Assembly: GCF_024437745.1 (NCBI RefSeq)
Contig: NZ_JANFNY010000003.1
Span: forward strand, 61,951-125,950
Direction: 5' to 3'
Length of the DNA stretch: 64,000 bases
Origin: Roseomonas sp. GC11
GTDB taxonomy: Bacteria > Pseudomonadota > Alphaproteobacteria > Acetobacterales > Acetobacteraceae
Part shown: positions 54,164 through 63,932 of the stretch, one piece after another
Numbering within the stretch: the first letter of the stretch is position 1
Layout of the letters: each line of letters opens with the position of its first letter
The notes under the pieces: generated by a model
What the model was told of the DNA's origin: nothing
Database searches by the model: none
What the model saw: the letters and a program-made list of their open reading frames with translations, nothing else
Made by a program: the position numbers and the translations under genes

Positions 54164-55888
54164 TCAATCGCCGGCGGCGCTGCCATCCCGATGCGGGTCC
54201 GCCCAACCTGCCATTGGCGCGGGCTGCACGGCAATGGCCTGCACTGCCGCATTCATCACCGCTATCTTTGGCGCATGCCCGAGCGCCAGCAGGCCCGGGG
54301 CCAGAGCCTCGGCGGCCGTGCCCTTTTCCAGTTCCTCTGCCCGGTTCTGCGCGCCCATGCGGGGTTGCTCGATGGCGGACCGCACATCCAGCCCCCATCC
54401 CAGAACCCCCAGCGCCGTCTGCGCCACGGAGTCAATGATCCGCGCGCCACCCCCGGCGCCCAGGATCAGGCGCAGCCTGCCATCCTCCGCGAAGGCCATG
54501 CTCGGCGCCATGGTCGTGATCGGCCGCTTGCCCGGGGCGGCCGCATTCGCCACCACCTGCCCTTGCACCACCGGGCGGGTCGCGAAATTCGTCACCCCAT
54601 TGTTGAGCACGACGCCATCCACCACGATCTCGGCGCCGAAATTGAGGTTCAGTGTCGTGGTGAAGGAAACGGCATTGCCATCCGCATCCAGGATGGACAG
54701 GTGCGTCGTCGCCGGCAGCGCCAGGGGGTCCGAGGGTGCGGCCTCCGCCTTGCGCCCTGTGGGCTGGCCGGGGGACACCTGTGGCATGGCACGGGCGGGG
54801 TCCATCAGCGCCGCGCGCCGCCGCAGATAGCTGGCCTCCAACAGCCCGGCCTCCGGCACCGGCACCTGGTCCGGATCACCCAGGAAGCGCCGCCGGTCGG
54901 CCTCGGTCAGGCGCGAGGCTTCCAGGAAGAGATGCGCCGCCTCCAGGCTGCCCGGCGGATGGGCCTGGATGCCCGCCTGCTCCAGCAGGAACAACTGCTG
55001 GAGCACGGCGATGCCACCCGCCGCCGGGGGCGCGGCGCTGCACAGCGTCACCCGGAAGACCCCGAGGCAGACCGGGCGCCGCTGCACCGGGCGATACTCA
55101 GCCAGATCCCGCAGGCTCAGCGTGCCGGGGAGCGGATGCGCCGCCACAGCCGCCACCATGTGCTGCGCGATCGGGCCACGGTAGAAGACCTCCGCCCCAT
55201 CCGTCGCGACCTGCGCCAGGGTGGCGGCCAGGGCCGGGTTGCTCACCCGGCTGCCCACCGGCAGAGGCTGGCCATCCGCGCCAAAATACAGGCCGAAGCC
55301 CGGCTTGCCCGCCAGCCCCGGCTGCGCCCGCAGCACGGCATGCAGGTAGCGCGGCAGGGCGAAGCCATCCCGCGCCAGGGCGATCGCCTCCTGGAACAGG
55401 CGGGGCCAGGGCAGGCGGCCATGCCGCGCATGCGCCAGCGCCAGGGTCCGCAGCGTCCCCGGCACACCCACCACCCGCCCGCTGCGCGCCAGCGCCTCCG
55501 CCGGGATGGGCTGGCCCTGCGCGTCATGCGCGTAATCCTGCGGCAGGCCCGCCGGGGCGCTGGCCAGGCCCTCGTAATAGGCGAGATCCCGCCGCGCCGC
55601 GTCCCATACCAGCAGCAGCGAGCCGCCCCCAAGGCCCGAGGCCTGCGGCTCCACCACCGCCAGCACCATCTGCCCGGCAATGGCGGCATCCACCGCGCTG
55701 CCCCCCTCGCGCAGCACGCGCAGCGCCACCTCCGTCGCCAGCGGGTTGGCGGTGGCCGCCATCTGCCGCTGCGCCGTCACCGGCTGGGCCTGCGCCAAAT
55801 GGGCCTGGGCGCCGCCGGCCAGCGCCAGCACCAGCGCCACAGCCGCCCCCCGGCGCCGCAGGGGATGGGAGGAACGAAAGAACGGCAT
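54164..55888 (-). CDS. ggt: Gamma-glutamyltransferase (exported)
   Basis: A 574-residue exported enzyme with leader RRRGAAVALVLALAGGAQAHLAQAQP. Motifs: ANPLATEVALRVLREGGSAVDAAIAGQ, PQASGLGGGSLLLV, YYEGLASAPAG-like substrate region, and the self-cleavage site LPATTHLSILDADGNAVSFTTTLN (new N-terminal Thr at TTHLS). GAGGGARIIDSVAQ near the C-terminus completes the GGT fold. It transfers or hydrolyses gamma-glutamyl groups of glutathione in the periplasm. It is divergent from the adenine-deaminase-like gene. Expected length 550-590 fits. Confidence 0.93.
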   Translation of the reverse strand: MPFFRSSHPLRRRGAAVALVLALAGGAQAHLAQAQPVTAQRQMAATANPLATEVALRVLREGGSAVDAAIAGQMVLAVVEPQASGLGGGSLLLVWDAARRDLAYYEGLASAPAGLPQDYAHDAQGQPIPAEALARSGRVVGVPGTLRTLALAHARHGRLPWPRLFQEAIALARDGFALPRYLHAVLRAQPGLAGKPGFGLYFGADGQPLPVGSRVSNPALAATLAQVATDGAEVFYRGPIAQHMVAAVAAHPLPGTLSLRDLAEYRPVQRRPVCLGVFRVTLCSAAPPAAGGIAVLQQLFLLEQAGIQAHPPGSLEAAHLFLEASRLTEADRRRFLGDPDQVPVPEAGLLEASYLRRRAALMDPARAMPQVSPGQPTGRKAEAAPSDPLALPATTHLSILDADGNAVSFTTTLNLNFGAEIVVDGVVLNNGVTNFATRPVVQGQVVANAAAPGKRPITTMAPSMAFAEDGRLRLILGAGGGARIIDSVAQTALGVLGWGLDVRSAIEQPRMGAQNRAEELEKGTAAEALAPGLLALGHAPKIAVMNAAVQAIAVQPAPMAGWADPHRDGSAAGD

Positions 55889-56020
55889 CGCGGCGATCCT
55901 CTGGCGGCCGATGGGAAGCGAAGCTCTACTCCTTTCCCGCGCGGCCCGGCAGCGGGGGGATTTGCCAGCCCGCCGCCGCGGACCCTATTCACCGCCAGCC
56001 CTGCCACACCGGAGCGCGCC

Positions 56021-57919
56021 ATGCCGCAAGACCCCGCCGACGACCTGCTGATCGATGCCGAGGGCGAGGTCCGCATCCGCCGCCATCTGCTCCAGGTGGC
56101 GCTCGGCCGCGCCCCGGCGGATACGGTGCTGCGCGTCGGCCGGCTCTTCGAGGTGCACAGCCGCCAATGGCTGGAGGACCAGGAGATCGTCATCAGCGGG
56201 CGCCGCATCGCCTGGGTCGGCCCCGCCGGGCAGTATGGCGGCACGGCGCGGCAGCGCGTGGCATACCCGGACCTCGCCGCCGTGCCCGGCTTCGGCGAGG
56301 TGCACAAGCATATCGAAAGCTCCCACCTCACCCCGGAATGGGAAGCGGCGCTGGTCCTGCCGCGCGGCAATACCTGGACCTGCGAGGCGAGCCATGAATT
56401 CTCCAATGTCGATGGCCCGCGCAACCTGGAATTCTGGCTGGAGGCGCGGCGCCAGGGCTCGCCGCTGAAGATCTTCCCGCTGCCCGGCTCCGCCGTGCCC
56501 CCCACCGCCTATGAATGGGGCGGCGGCCATTATGGCGAGGCGGAGCAGCGCGGCTTCCTCGCCCGCAGCCTGATGGTGGCCGGGCTGGACGAGGTGATGG
56601 ACTGGCCCGCTCTGCGCGATGCCGACAATCCGTCCCATGAACGGCTCTGGGGCATGATCCGCGCCACCTTCGCCGCGCGTGGCGTGGTGGAGGGGCATGG
56701 CGCGGGGCTGCGCGACCTCGCCAGCATCAACGCCTTCGCCGCCGCCGGCCTGGCCTCTGATCATGAGGGCTGGACGCCGGAGGAGGTTTGGGAAAAGCTC
56801 CAGCACGGCCTCTTCATCGAGCTGCGCCCGCATTCGATGGAGGAGGTGATCCCCTGGCTGCTGGCGCGCGGCCTCGCCGACTGGTCGCAGATCGCCTTCA
56901 CCACCGATGACCGCAGCGCCTCCGACACGCTGCGCCTGGGGGCGACGGACCACAATGCGCGGCTGGCCATCCGCCTCGGCCTCGCGCCCGAGATCGCGCT
57001 GCAATGCATCACCCTGAACCCGGCGCGGCACATGCGGCTGACGCCCTGGGTCGGCAGCCTGGCGCCGGGGCGCTTCGCCGACGTCGTGCTGCTGCGCGAT
57101 GTCGCGGCCCTCGACATCGCCGCCGTCTGGGCGGACGGGCGGAAGGTGGCGGAGGAGGGCCGCCACATCGCCCCCGTGCCGCGCATCGACTGGCCCGGCT
57201 GGGCCACGGATACGGTGAACATCCGGCGGGACCTGACGGCGGCGGATTTCGCCATCCCCGCCGCACCGGGCCGGGCCACCATGCGCGCCGCCCTGCTGCG
57301 CCCCTTCCACTGGCATGACGACCTGCTGGAGATGGACCTGCCGGTGCAAGGCGGGCTGGTGCAGCGCGACCCCGCCCGCAACGTGACGAAATTCGCCATC
57401 GTCGACCGCTTCTCGGGCGAGGGAAAGGTGGCGCGCATGTTCTGGCTCGGCTGCGGGCCCCGCACGCCGGGCACGGCACTCGCCTGTTCCGTCGCGCATG
57501 ACAAGCACAATATCTGGGTGGTCGGCTCCTGCGATGCCGCCATGGCGCGGGCGGTGAACGCGCTGCGCGACCAGGGCGGCGGCTGGGCCCTGGTGCGGGA
57601 GGGGGAACTGGTGGCCACCGTCCGCTACGAGGTCGGCGGCCTGATGACCTGCCGCCCCGCCGGGGAACTGGATGATGAGATGCGCGCCCTCTACGCCGCC
57701 GGCGAGGCGGTGGAGTGGATGTATGAGCCGAGCTGGCACCCGCGCTGGTTCCCGGGCTTTCCGGAGCGGCTCTGCTTCGCCACCCTGACCTGCGCGCCCT
57801 GGCGCTGGGTGCTGGTGGCGCCCTGCCCCCAGGCGCCCGAGGGGCTGGTGAATGTGCAGACCGGTCTCACCCACCCGGTGGTCTGGGCGCCTGCGGAAGA
57901 GTCCGCTCCGGCCTCTTGA
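56021..57919 (+). CDS. Adenine deaminase-like amidohydrolase (COG1001)
   Basis: A 632-residue metal-dependent hydrolase. Motifs: VPGFGEVHKHIESSHLTP (HxH metal pair), NTWTCEASHEFSNVDG, VVEGHGAGL, ASDHEGWTPEEV, IAFTTDDRSASD, and the C-terminal adenine-deaminase part HDKHNIWVVGSCDAAMARAVNALRDQGGG. Canonical Ade has PHGTTT and PHEIAN where this protein has PRGNTW and SHEFSN, so the substrate may be a different purine or N-heterocycle. GGAGCGCGCC precedes ATG 56021. It heads an operon with a binding protein, another amidohydrolase and an ABC importer. Confidence 0.85.
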   Translation: MPQDPADDLLIDAEGEVRIRRHLLQVALGRAPADTVLRVGRLFEVHSRQWLEDQEIVISGRRIAWVGPAGQYGGTARQRVAYPDLAAVPGFGEVHKHIESSHLTPEWEAALVLPRGNTWTCEASHEFSNVDGPRNLEFWLEARRQGSPLKIFPLPGSAVPPTAYEWGGGHYGEAEQRGFLARSLMVAGLDEVMDWPALRDADNPSHERLWGMIRATFAARGVVEGHGAGLRDLASINAFAAAGLASDHEGWTPEEVWEKLQHGLFIELRPHSMEEVIPWLLARGLADWSQIAFTTDDRSASDTLRLGATDHNARLAIRLGLAPEIALQCITLNPARHMRLTPWVGSLAPGRFADVVLLRDVAALDIAAVWADGRKVAEEGRHIAPVPRIDWPGWATDTVNIRRDLTAADFAIPAAPGRATMRAALLRPFHWHDDLLEMDLPVQGGLVQRDPARNVTKFAIVDRFSGEGKVARMFWLGCGPRTPGTALACSVAHDKHNIWVVGSCDAAMARAVNALRDQGGGWALVREGELVATVRYEVGGLMTCRPAGELDDEMRALYAAGEAVEWMYEPSWHPRWFPGFPERLCFATLTCAPWRWVLVAPCPQAPEGLVNVQTGLTHPVVWAPAEESAPAS

Positions 57920-57977
57920 TGCGGCGCAGCAGAAGCGGGATTGTGCCCCCTTTCCCCAGAAGCCCGACGGAGCCGCC

Positions 57978-58991
57978 GTGAACCGCCGCCATCTCCTGGG
58001 CCAGCTTGCGCTGGCCGCCGCCGTCTCGCCCTTTGCCCGCGCGGCCCTGGCCCAGCCGGCGCCCACCCGCGTGCGCATGCAACTCGGCTGGATCCCCAAT
58101 GTCCAGTATGTCGGCGAGTGGCTGGCGATCGAGCGCGGCTTCTTCGCGAAGCAGAACCTGGCGGTGGAATGGTTCCCCGGCGGTCCCAACGCGCTGCCGG
58201 CGCCCGTGGTGCTGGCCGCCGGCAAGGCCGATCTCGGCTATGCCGGCTGGCTGCCCTTCCTCGATGCCGTGGCCAAGGGCAATGATCTGGTGATGATCGC
58301 CGCGGTCTTCCCGAAGAACCCGCTCGGCATCCTCTCCCTGCCGCGCAAGCCGATCCGCACGGCGGCCGATATCGTCGGCAGCAAGATCCTGGTGCAGGGG
58401 CCGAATGAGCGCACCGCCATCGAGGCCACCCTGTCGCTCGCCGGGCTGCCGGTGCGCTGGACGCCGGTGCCCGCCGGCTTCTCGCCCGAGCCGCTGCTGG
58501 CCGGCGATGGCGATGGCTACACCGCCTTCAGCGCCAACCAGACCATCGTGCTGGAGCGCATGGGCCTGAAATGGGGCAAGGATTTCCACTTCGCCAGCTT
58601 CGATGAACTGGGCTTCCGCAGCTATGGCGGCGTGATGATCACCACCCGCGCCTTCCTCGAGAAGAACCGCGCCGCCGTGGTCGGCTATGTCCGCGCCCAG
58701 ATCCAGGCCTGGACGCTGAACGACCAGGACCCCCTGCCGGGCGCCAAGCTGGCCGTGGAGAAGTATGGCGTGGATCTCGGCCTCGATCTGCAGCAGCAGA
58801 TCCGCCAGAACGAACTCCAGAAGGATCTGACCACCTACAGCGAGCCGGGCCACCCCCGCCTCTCGCTGGACCGTGCGCTGATCGAAGGCCCGATGTATGC
58901 CGCCGCCCGCGCCACGGGCCGCACCAACCTGCCCGATATCGCGAAGATCGCCGATTTCGACGTGGTGGCCGAGGCGCATCAGGGCATTTAA
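57978..58991 (+). CDS. ABC transporter substrate-binding protein, NMT1/THI5 class
   Basis: A 337-residue exported protein from GTG 57978 (GGAG nine bases before). Leader: NRRHLLGQLALAAAVSPFARAALAQP. Mature part: RMQLGWIPNVQYVGEWLAIERGFFAKQNL, LAAGKADLGYAGWLPFLDAVAKG, PLGILSLPRKPIRTAADIVGSKILV, and FSANQTIVLERMGLKWG. The GWIPNVQYVGEW opening and the WYAI-like loop are like NMT1-type proteins that bind hydroxymethylpyrimidine, formylaminopyrimidine or other N-heterocycles. It belongs with the ATPase and permeases at 60505-62791. Confidence 0.9.
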   Translation: MNRRHLLGQLALAAAVSPFARAALAQPAPTRVRMQLGWIPNVQYVGEWLAIERGFFAKQNLAVEWFPGGPNALPAPVVLAAGKADLGYAGWLPFLDAVAKGNDLVMIAAVFPKNPLGILSLPRKPIRTAADIVGSKILVQGPNERTAIEATLSLAGLPVRWTPVPAGFSPEPLLAGDGDGYTAFSANQTIVLERMGLKWGKDFHFASFDELGFRSYGGVMITTRAFLEKNRAAVVGYVRAQIQAWTLNDQDPLPGAKLAVEKYGVDLGLDLQQQIRQNELQKDLTTYSEPGHPRLSLDRALIEGPMYAAARATGRTNLPDIAKIADFDVVAEAHQGI

Positions 58992-58995
58992 AAAA

Positions 58996-59076
58996 GGTTC
59001 TTTTTGTAAAAAGAACCAAAAACTTTCTTTCAGTTGGCGTTCCGCATCAGGCCAGAGGCGGGACGCCAGACTGAAA
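58996..59076. terminator. Family B composite hairpin element
   Basis: GGTTCTTTTT/AAAAAGAACC around GT (58996-59017) is followed by TTTCAGT...ACTGAAA (59028-59076) enclosing an imperfect 14-bp stem (TGGCGTTCCGCATC against GAGGCGGGACGCCA, 12 of 14 paired). It lies between two same-strand genes, so it may lower, rather than fully stop, read-through into the amidohydrolase gene. Confidence 0.75.
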
Positions 59077-59107
59077 GAAAAATCTGAATGGATTCAGGAA
59101 GAAAATC

Positions 59108-60508
59108 ATGACCACACCGCCGCCGGAGACGGCCGACATCCTGATCCGTGGCTGCGACGTGGTGACGCTGGACGATGCCGGCACCGTGCTGCGCGATGCC
59201 GCCATCGCCGTCTCGGGCGGGCGCATCGCCTGGATCGGCAGCGCCGCGGCCGAGGGCCTGCCGCGGGCGGAGACGGTGCTGGACGGGCGCGGGCGGCTGG
59301 CGATGCCGGGGCTGATCGACGCGCATGTGCACACGGCGCAACAGCTGCTGCGCGGCAAGCTGGCCGAGATCAGCCGCAGCCGCGCGCTGCGCATGCCGCC
59401 CTGGAAGAACTACTACATCCCCTTCGAGGGCCTGCTGGAGCCGGAGGACGTCCATCTCAGCGGGCTCGTCGCCTACACCAACATGCTGCTCTGCGGCACC
59501 ACCTGCTTCGCCGATGCCGGTGGCCCGCACCCGGATGAGATGGCGCGCGCGGCGCTGGAGGTGGGCATCCGCGGCTTCGTCGCCCTCTCCACGGTGGACC
59601 GCAACACGGATTTCGCCGGGCCCGCCATGCCGCCCTCCATGCTGATGAGCACGGATGGGGCGCTGGAGCGCAATGTCGCCCTGGTGCGGCGCTGGCGGCG
59701 GGAAGGGCAGGGGCGGGTGCAGGGGACGCTGGCGCTGCGCCAGATCATCGTCTGCACGCCGGAACTGACGCGCCAGATCTCCGCCGCCGCGCATGAGCTG
59801 GACGCCAAGATCCACACCCACCTCGCCGAGGGCACCTATGAGGTGGATTACGCGCTGGAGCGCTTCAACTGCCGCCCGACCGAGTATCTGGAGCAGCTGG
59901 GCGTGCTGTCGCGCCACCTGCACGGCGCCCATTCGGTGATCCTGACGCCGGAGGAGGTGGACCTCTACCAGAAGCACCGCGTCTCGGCCTGCCACTGCGC
60001 GATGAACAACTACGGCATCGGCATGCCCCGGCTGCATGAGATGTGGCGGCGCGGCATCGATATCGGGCTGGGCACGGATGGCGCGGCCACGGCGGGCACG
60101 CTGGACATCTTCCAGGTGGCGCATGCCGCGCGCATCGGCCAGGCGGCGATGATCGGCCACCCCTACCACATCCGCACGCCGATGAGCGCCGAGGCGCTGT
60201 TGCAGGTGGCGACGCGCGGCGGTGCCCGCGCCCTCGGCCTCGGCGCCGAGATCGGCAGCCTGGAGGTCGGCAAGCGCGCCGATATCCTGCTGGCCGACAC
60301 CACGGGGGCAGACCAGATGGGGGCGGAGGACCCGCTCTTCCTCGCCGCGCATTGCGTGGTGGGCCAGGATATCCGCAGCGTCATCGTCGATGGCCGGCTG
60401 GTGGTGAGGGAGCGCGAGGTGCTGACCATCGACATGGACGCGCTGCGCCACCGTCTGGCGAAGCGCCGGCCGGAGATCATGGCGCGCTTCGACGCGGTGG
60501 TGGCATGA
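59108..60508 (+). CDS. Amidohydrolase of the TrzA/AtzA/SsnA type (chlorohydrolase/deaminase)
   Basis: A 466-residue TIM-barrel metal hydrolase. Metal motifs: [19 protein letters not shown] (HxH), [24 protein letters not shown], and the Asp in [18 protein letters not shown]. The N-terminal beta domain reads [14 protein letters not shown], and the closing [23 protein letters not shown] is typical. Relatives deaminate guanine, methylthioadenosine or s-triazines. AGGAAG precedes the ATG, and the stop overlaps the ATPase start (ATGA). Within this operon it probably acts on the imported N-heterocycle or its product. Confidence 0.9.
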   Translation: MTTPPPETADILIRGCDVVTLDDAGTVLRDAAIAVSGGRIAWIGSAAAEGLPRAETVLDGRGRLAMPGLIDAHVHTAQQLLRGKLAEISRSRALRMPPWKNYYIPFEGLLEPEDVHLSGLVAYTNMLLCGTTCFADAGGPHPDEMARAALEVGIRGFVALSTVDRNTDFAGPAMPPSMLMSTDGALERNVALVRRWRREGQGRVQGTLALRQIIVCTPELTRQISAAAHELDAKIHTHLAEGTYEVDYALERFNCRPTEYLEQLGVLSRHLHGAHSVILTPEEVDLYQKHRVSACHCAMNNYGIGMPRLHEMWRRGIDIGLGTDGAATAGTLDIFQVAHAARIGQAAMIGHPYHIRTPMSAEALLQVATRGGARALGLGAEIGSLEVGKRADILLADTTGADQMGAEDPLFLAAHCVVGQDIRSVIVDGRLVVREREVLTIDMDALRHRLAKRRPEIMARFDAVVA

Positions 60509-61281
60509 GCGGCGCCGGTTCCGCGATCCGCCTGGAGGCGGTCGGCAAGCGCTTCCGCCTGGATGACGGGCGGGAACTGCGCGCGCTGCACGACATGTCG
60601 CTCGCCCTGGGGGAGGGCGAGTTCGTCGCCCTGCTGGGGCCGAGCGGCTGCGGCAAGAGCACCATCCTGCGCCTCGTCGCCGCGCTCGATACGCCGAGCG
60701 AGGGGCGGGTGACGGTGGAGGGCCGGGCGCCGGCGGAACTCTCGCGCCAGCACCGGCTGGGCGTCGCCTTCCAGGAGCACGCGCTGCTGCCCTGGCTGGA
60801 TGTGGCGGCCAATATCGCGCTGCCCTACCGCGTCGCGGGCCGCCCGGTGGATGCGGCGCGGGTGGCGGAGCTGATCCGCCTCGTCGGCCTCGCCGGGTTC
60901 GAGAAGGCGCGGCCGCGCCAGCTTTCGGGCGGCATGCGCCAGCGCGTGGCCATCGCCCGCGCCCTGGTGCTGAAGCCCGATGTGCTGCTGCTGGACGAGC
61001 CTTTCGGCGCGCTGGACGCCGTCACCCGCCGCCAGATGAATATCGAGCTGCAACGCATCTGGACGGAGCAGCGCACCACCACCCTGCTGGTGACCCATGG
61101 CGTGGACGAGGCGCTGTTCCTGGCCGACCGCATCCTGGTGATGAGCGGCCGCCCGGGCCGGGTGGTGCGCGACCTCGCCGTGCCCTTCCCGCGCCCGCGC
61201 ACGCCGGAGATGATGCGCGAGCCGCTCTTCCACCAGCTCTGCGACGAGCTGACCGAGGCGCTGGAGGCCCCCGCGACATGA
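60505..61281 (+). CDS. ABC transporter ATP-binding protein (NMT1-type importer)
   Basis: A 258-residue ATPase: Walker [19 protein letters not shown]-loop [21 protein letters not shown], signature [15 protein letters not shown], Walker [22 protein letters not shown]-loop [15 protein letters not shown]. It is of the SsuB/TauB/ThiZ class. ATGA overlaps occur on both sides (60505 with the amidohydrolase, 61278 with the permease), so the set is translationally coupled. Confidence 0.93.
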   Translation: MSGAGSAIRLEAVGKRFRLDDGRELRALHDMSLALGEGEFVALLGPSGCGKSTILRLVAALDTPSEGRVTVEGRAPAELSRQHRLGVAFQEHALLPWLDVAANIALPYRVAGRPVDAARVAELIRLVGLAGFEKARPRQLSGGMRQRVAIARALVLKPDVLLLDEPFGALDAVTRRQMNIELQRIWTEQRTTTLLVTHGVDEALFLADRILVMSGRPGRVVRDLAVPFPRPRTPEMMREPLFHQLCDELTEALEAPAT

Positions 61282-62039
61282 GTCCGGCACAGGCGGAGCG
61301 GCTGCGCGGCCTGGCGCTGGGCGGGCTGGGCATCGCGCTGTTCCTCGGCACCTGGGAGGTGGTGGGGCGGGAGCGGTTGCTCGGCCTCTCCTGGCCGGCG
61401 CTGAGCGATGTCCTGGCGCTGCTGCTGAACCCGGCGCGCTGGCCGCTCTATCAGCGGGCGCTCTCCGCCTCGCTCGCCGCGCTCGGGCTGGGCTATGCGG
61501 CGGGGCTGGGGGCGGGGCTGGGCACGGCGCTGCTGGCGCATGCGGCGCGGCCGCTGCGGCCGGGGCTGGAGACGCTGGCCGCCGTCATCCACGCCATTCC
61601 CGCCATTGCCCTCGCGCCGGTGATGATCCTGCTGCTGGGGCGGGAGGTCACGCCGGCGGCGCTGGCGGGGCTGGCCACCTTCTTCATCATCTATGTCTCG
61701 GCCAGTTCCGGCCTGGGCGCCGCGGCGCCGGTGCTGCATGACCTGATCCGCGTGCTGGGCGGCGGGCGGGTGGCACGGCTGTGGCGGGTCGAGCTGCCGG
61801 CGGCGCTGCCAGTGCTGGGCAGCGGGTTGCGCATGGCCGCACCCGCCGCGTTGATCGGCGTGCTCATCGGCGAATGGTTCGGCGCGCCGCGCGGCCTGGG
61901 GGTGCTCATCATCAACGCCATGCAGAATTTCCAGATCCCGCTGCTGTGGAGCGCGGTGCTGCTCGCCGTGCTGGTGTCCCTGGTGCTCTACGGGCTGCTC
62001 GGCCTCGTGCAGCACGCCCTGGCGCGGCGCTTCCGGTGA
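61278..62039 (+). CDS. ABC transporter permease (NMT1-type importer), first
   Basis: A 253-residue membrane protein with six predicted segments. Motifs: [43 protein letters not shown] and the EAA-type loop [44 protein letters not shown]. Start overlaps the ATPase stop; stop overlaps the next GTG. It pairs with the second permease. Confidence 0.92.
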   Translation: MSPAQAERLRGLALGGLGIALFLGTWEVVGRERLLGLSWPALSDVLALLLNPARWPLYQRALSASLAALGLGYAAGLGAGLGTALLAHAARPLRPGLETLAAVIHAIPAIALAPVMILLLGREVTPAALAGLATFFIIYVSASSGLGAAAPVLHDLIRVLGGGRVARLWRVELPAALPVLGSGLRMAAPAALIGVLIGEWFGAPRGLGVLIINAMQNFQIPLLWSAVLLAVLVSLVLYGLLGLVQHALARRFR

Positions 62040-62791
62040 GCGCGGCGCTGCGCCTCTGGGGCGCCTTCCGCCGGCTCTGGGGGGTCATCGCGCTGCTGCT
62101 GGGCTGGCAGGTGGCGGTGGAGTGGTCCGGGGTCAACAGCATCGTCATGCCGGGGCCGCTTGGCGCGCTGCGCGACATCGTGGCGGCGCCGGGCCTCTAC
62201 CTCGCCGCCACGGGGCAGACGCTGTGGCTGGCCGCGGCGGGGCTGGTCCTCGGCATGGCGCTGGGCACGGGCATGGCCGTGCTCACCTGGCTCTCCCGCC
62301 TGCTGGGCGGGCTGCTGACGCCGCTCGGGCTGGTCTTCGCCTCGGTGCCCGTGGTGGCGCTGATCCCGGTGCTGGCGCGGCTCTTCGGCTATGACACGCG
62401 CACCGTGCTGGCGATCGTCTCCATCATCTCCTTCTTCCCCTCCTTCGTCTTCACCGGCTCCGGCCTGCGCGCCCTGCCGCCGGGGAGTGACGACCTGTTC
62501 CGCGTGCTCGGCGCCTCGCGCTGGGCGCGGCTGCGGCTGCTGGCCGGCCCGGCGGCGCTGCCGGACTGGACGGTGGCGCTGCGGCTGGCGGGGGCGAATG
62601 CCATCCTCGCCGCCATGCTGGCCGAGTTCCTGATGGGCAGCGGCGGGCTGGGCGAGATCTTCCATGCCGCGCGGGCCGATCTCGACATGAACCGCGCCCT
62701 GGGGGCGAGCGCCATCGCCACGGTGGTTTCGGTGCTCTGCTTCCTGGGTGCCTCGCGGCTGGAGCAGGCGGCGCGCCGCCGCTGGGGCTGA
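62036..62791 (+). CDS. ABC transporter permease (NMT1-type importer), second
   Basis: A 251-residue membrane protein, translated from GTG 62036 in a GTGA overlap. Motifs: VIALLLGWQVAVEWSGVNSIVMPGP, VFASVPVVALIPVLARLFG, ISFFPSFVFTGSGLRALPPGSDDLFRVLGASRWARLRLLAGPAALPDW (EAA-type loop, read in parts) and LLAEFLMGSGGLGEIFHAA-like end. Two permeases in tandem suggest a heterodimeric channel. A T-rich hairpin follows at 62854-62877. Confidence 0.92.
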   Translation: MSAALRLWGAFRRLWGVIALLLGWQVAVEWSGVNSIVMPGPLGALRDIVAAPGLYLAATGQTLWLAAAGLVLGMALGTGMAVLTWLSRLLGGLLTPLGLVFASVPVVALIPVLARLFGYDTRTVLAIVSIISFFPSFVFTGSGLRALPPGSDDLFRVLGASRWARLRLLAGPAALPDWTVALRLAGANAILAAMLAEFLMGSGGLGEIFHAARADLDMNRALGASAIATVVSVLCFLGASRLEQAARRRWG

Positions 62792-63191
62792 GCGGTGCCG
62801 CCCAAGCGGCGGCACCACCCCAACCAGGCCTTTTCCCGGACAAAGTCTTTTTGCTTCTTTTTCTTCAGAAAAAGAAGATTCCTCTCTTTTTGAAATTGTC
62901 ACGGATTCGTTTTCACCGGAATGACAGATCATCACAACGCCGTGCCCATTCATCGGTGAAAGCGATAGTCGTTATCAAAAAAAACCAGGTTCAAAATTCC
63001 GCCTTCTCTGCGCATGAATCCCCGGCTGCGATAAGGCAGGAGTTTTAATACTGTAACGGGCACGCTTGCGGGCCCGAACGACCGCGCTTTTTCAAAATTC
63101 TCAAAATACCGGGCTGAAACGGTGCCGCGCGCGCGGCAGCGCGCGGTGTTCTGCGCCCTGCGCCAGCCCTCGCCCGGGGAGGAGATAGGCC
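62792..63191. other. AT-richer 400-bp intergenic region with terminator hairpin
   Basis: A family B hairpin, CTTCTTTTTC/GAAAAAGAAG around TTCA (62854-62877), should end the importer operon. TTTCACCG (62911-62918) and CGGTGAAA (62954-62961) form an inverted repeat 35 bases apart. The part 62878-63060 is unusually AT-rich for this window and probably carries the promoter of the downstream gene. I see no open frame, tRNA or CRISPR repeat. Confidence 0.6.
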
Positions 63192-63926
63192 ATGGATATC
63201 GGAACCCCCCTGCGCGACCTCGGCCCCATCGATGTCGCCCCCCTGCTGGAAGCCATCAGCGGGCTGACGGAAGAGGACTGGACGGGCAACACCTTCCGCC
63301 GCGACGTGCTGGCCGCCGGGGTGCACTCGGCCACGGACAGCATCGTGATGAAGACGGAGTGGCACCCCTCGGCCAGCGCCACGGGGCTGCAGCATTTCGA
63401 GGATCTCGTCTATGTCTGGGCCCGGCAGCGCGGCCTGGACCCCGAGCCCTACATGCCCCTCGCGCGGGAGGATACCGACCTCTGGCCGGTCTTTACCCTG
63501 CCGGACTGGCAGCGCTTCCGCGGCCTGCTGGAGCCGGTGGTGCGCCAGGCCATCGCCCCGCTGCACCGGCCGCACGGGGTGGTGACGCGCCTCGCCCTGG
63601 TGCGGCTGCGCGGCGGCGCCACGGTCGCGCCGCATATCGACGGCCAGCCCATGGCCGCCCGCGCCCACCGCATCCATGTCTCGCTGAGCAGCACGCCGAG
63701 CGTCGAATACAAGATCGACGGGCGGAAGTTCACCATGCTCAAGGGCCACGCCTATGACTTCAACAACCGCGTGCGCCATTCCGTGAGGAATAAGGGGAAG
63801 GCGGACCGGATCAATCTCTTCGTGGATTATTATCCGGCGCCGGGGCTTTCCATCGGCAATCCGCTGGAGGTGGCGGCGCCTCTCTATGCCCGGGCGGCAC
63901 CGCGGCAGAGCGGGGCCTGGGTGTAA
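63192..63926 (+). CDS. Aspartyl/asparaginyl beta-hydroxylase domain protein
   Basis: A 244-residue protein of the 2-oxoglutarate/Fe(II) dioxygenase superfamily. Jelly-roll iron ligands appear as VAPHIDGQPMAARAHRIHVSL (first His and Asp) and FNNRVRHSVRNKGKADRINLFVDYYP (second His and the 2-oxoglutarate Arg). GGGGAGGAGATAGGCC precedes the ATG. Relatives hydroxylate Asp or Asn side chains in proteins or free amino acids; some siderophore clusters use such enzymes for beta-OH-Asp, but this copy is 20 kb from the NRPS locus and its NRPS uses Ser, so no link is claimed. Confidence 0.85.
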   Translation: MDIGTPLRDLGPIDVAPLLEAISGLTEEDWTGNTFRRDVLAAGVHSATDSIVMKTEWHPSASATGLQHFEDLVYVWARQRGLDPEPYMPLAREDTDLWPVFTLPDWQRFRGLLEPVVRQAIAPLHRPHGVVTRLALVRLRGGATVAPHIDGQPMAARAHRIHVSLSSTPSVEYKIDGRKFTMLKGHAYDFNNRVRHSVRNKGKADRINLFVDYYPAPGLSIGNPLEVAAPLYARAAPRQSGAWV

Positions 63927-63932
63927 GGCCTG

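Noticed and set aside
54146..56020. Long N-terminal extension of the adenine-deaminase-like frame
   Set aside because: It is antisense to the gamma-glutamyltransferase gene and low in complexity; the ATG at 56021 has a ribosome site and a normal family start.
63055..63085. tRNA-like hairpin CGGGCACGCTTGCGGGCCCG region
   Set aside because: A single stem with no cloverleaf, anticodon arm or T-loop sequence.
63192..63926. Siderophore-tailoring Asp hydroxylase role for the beta-hydroxylase-like gene
   Set aside because: It is about 20 kb from the NRPS locus and that NRPS is predicted to load Ser, so there is no support for a link.
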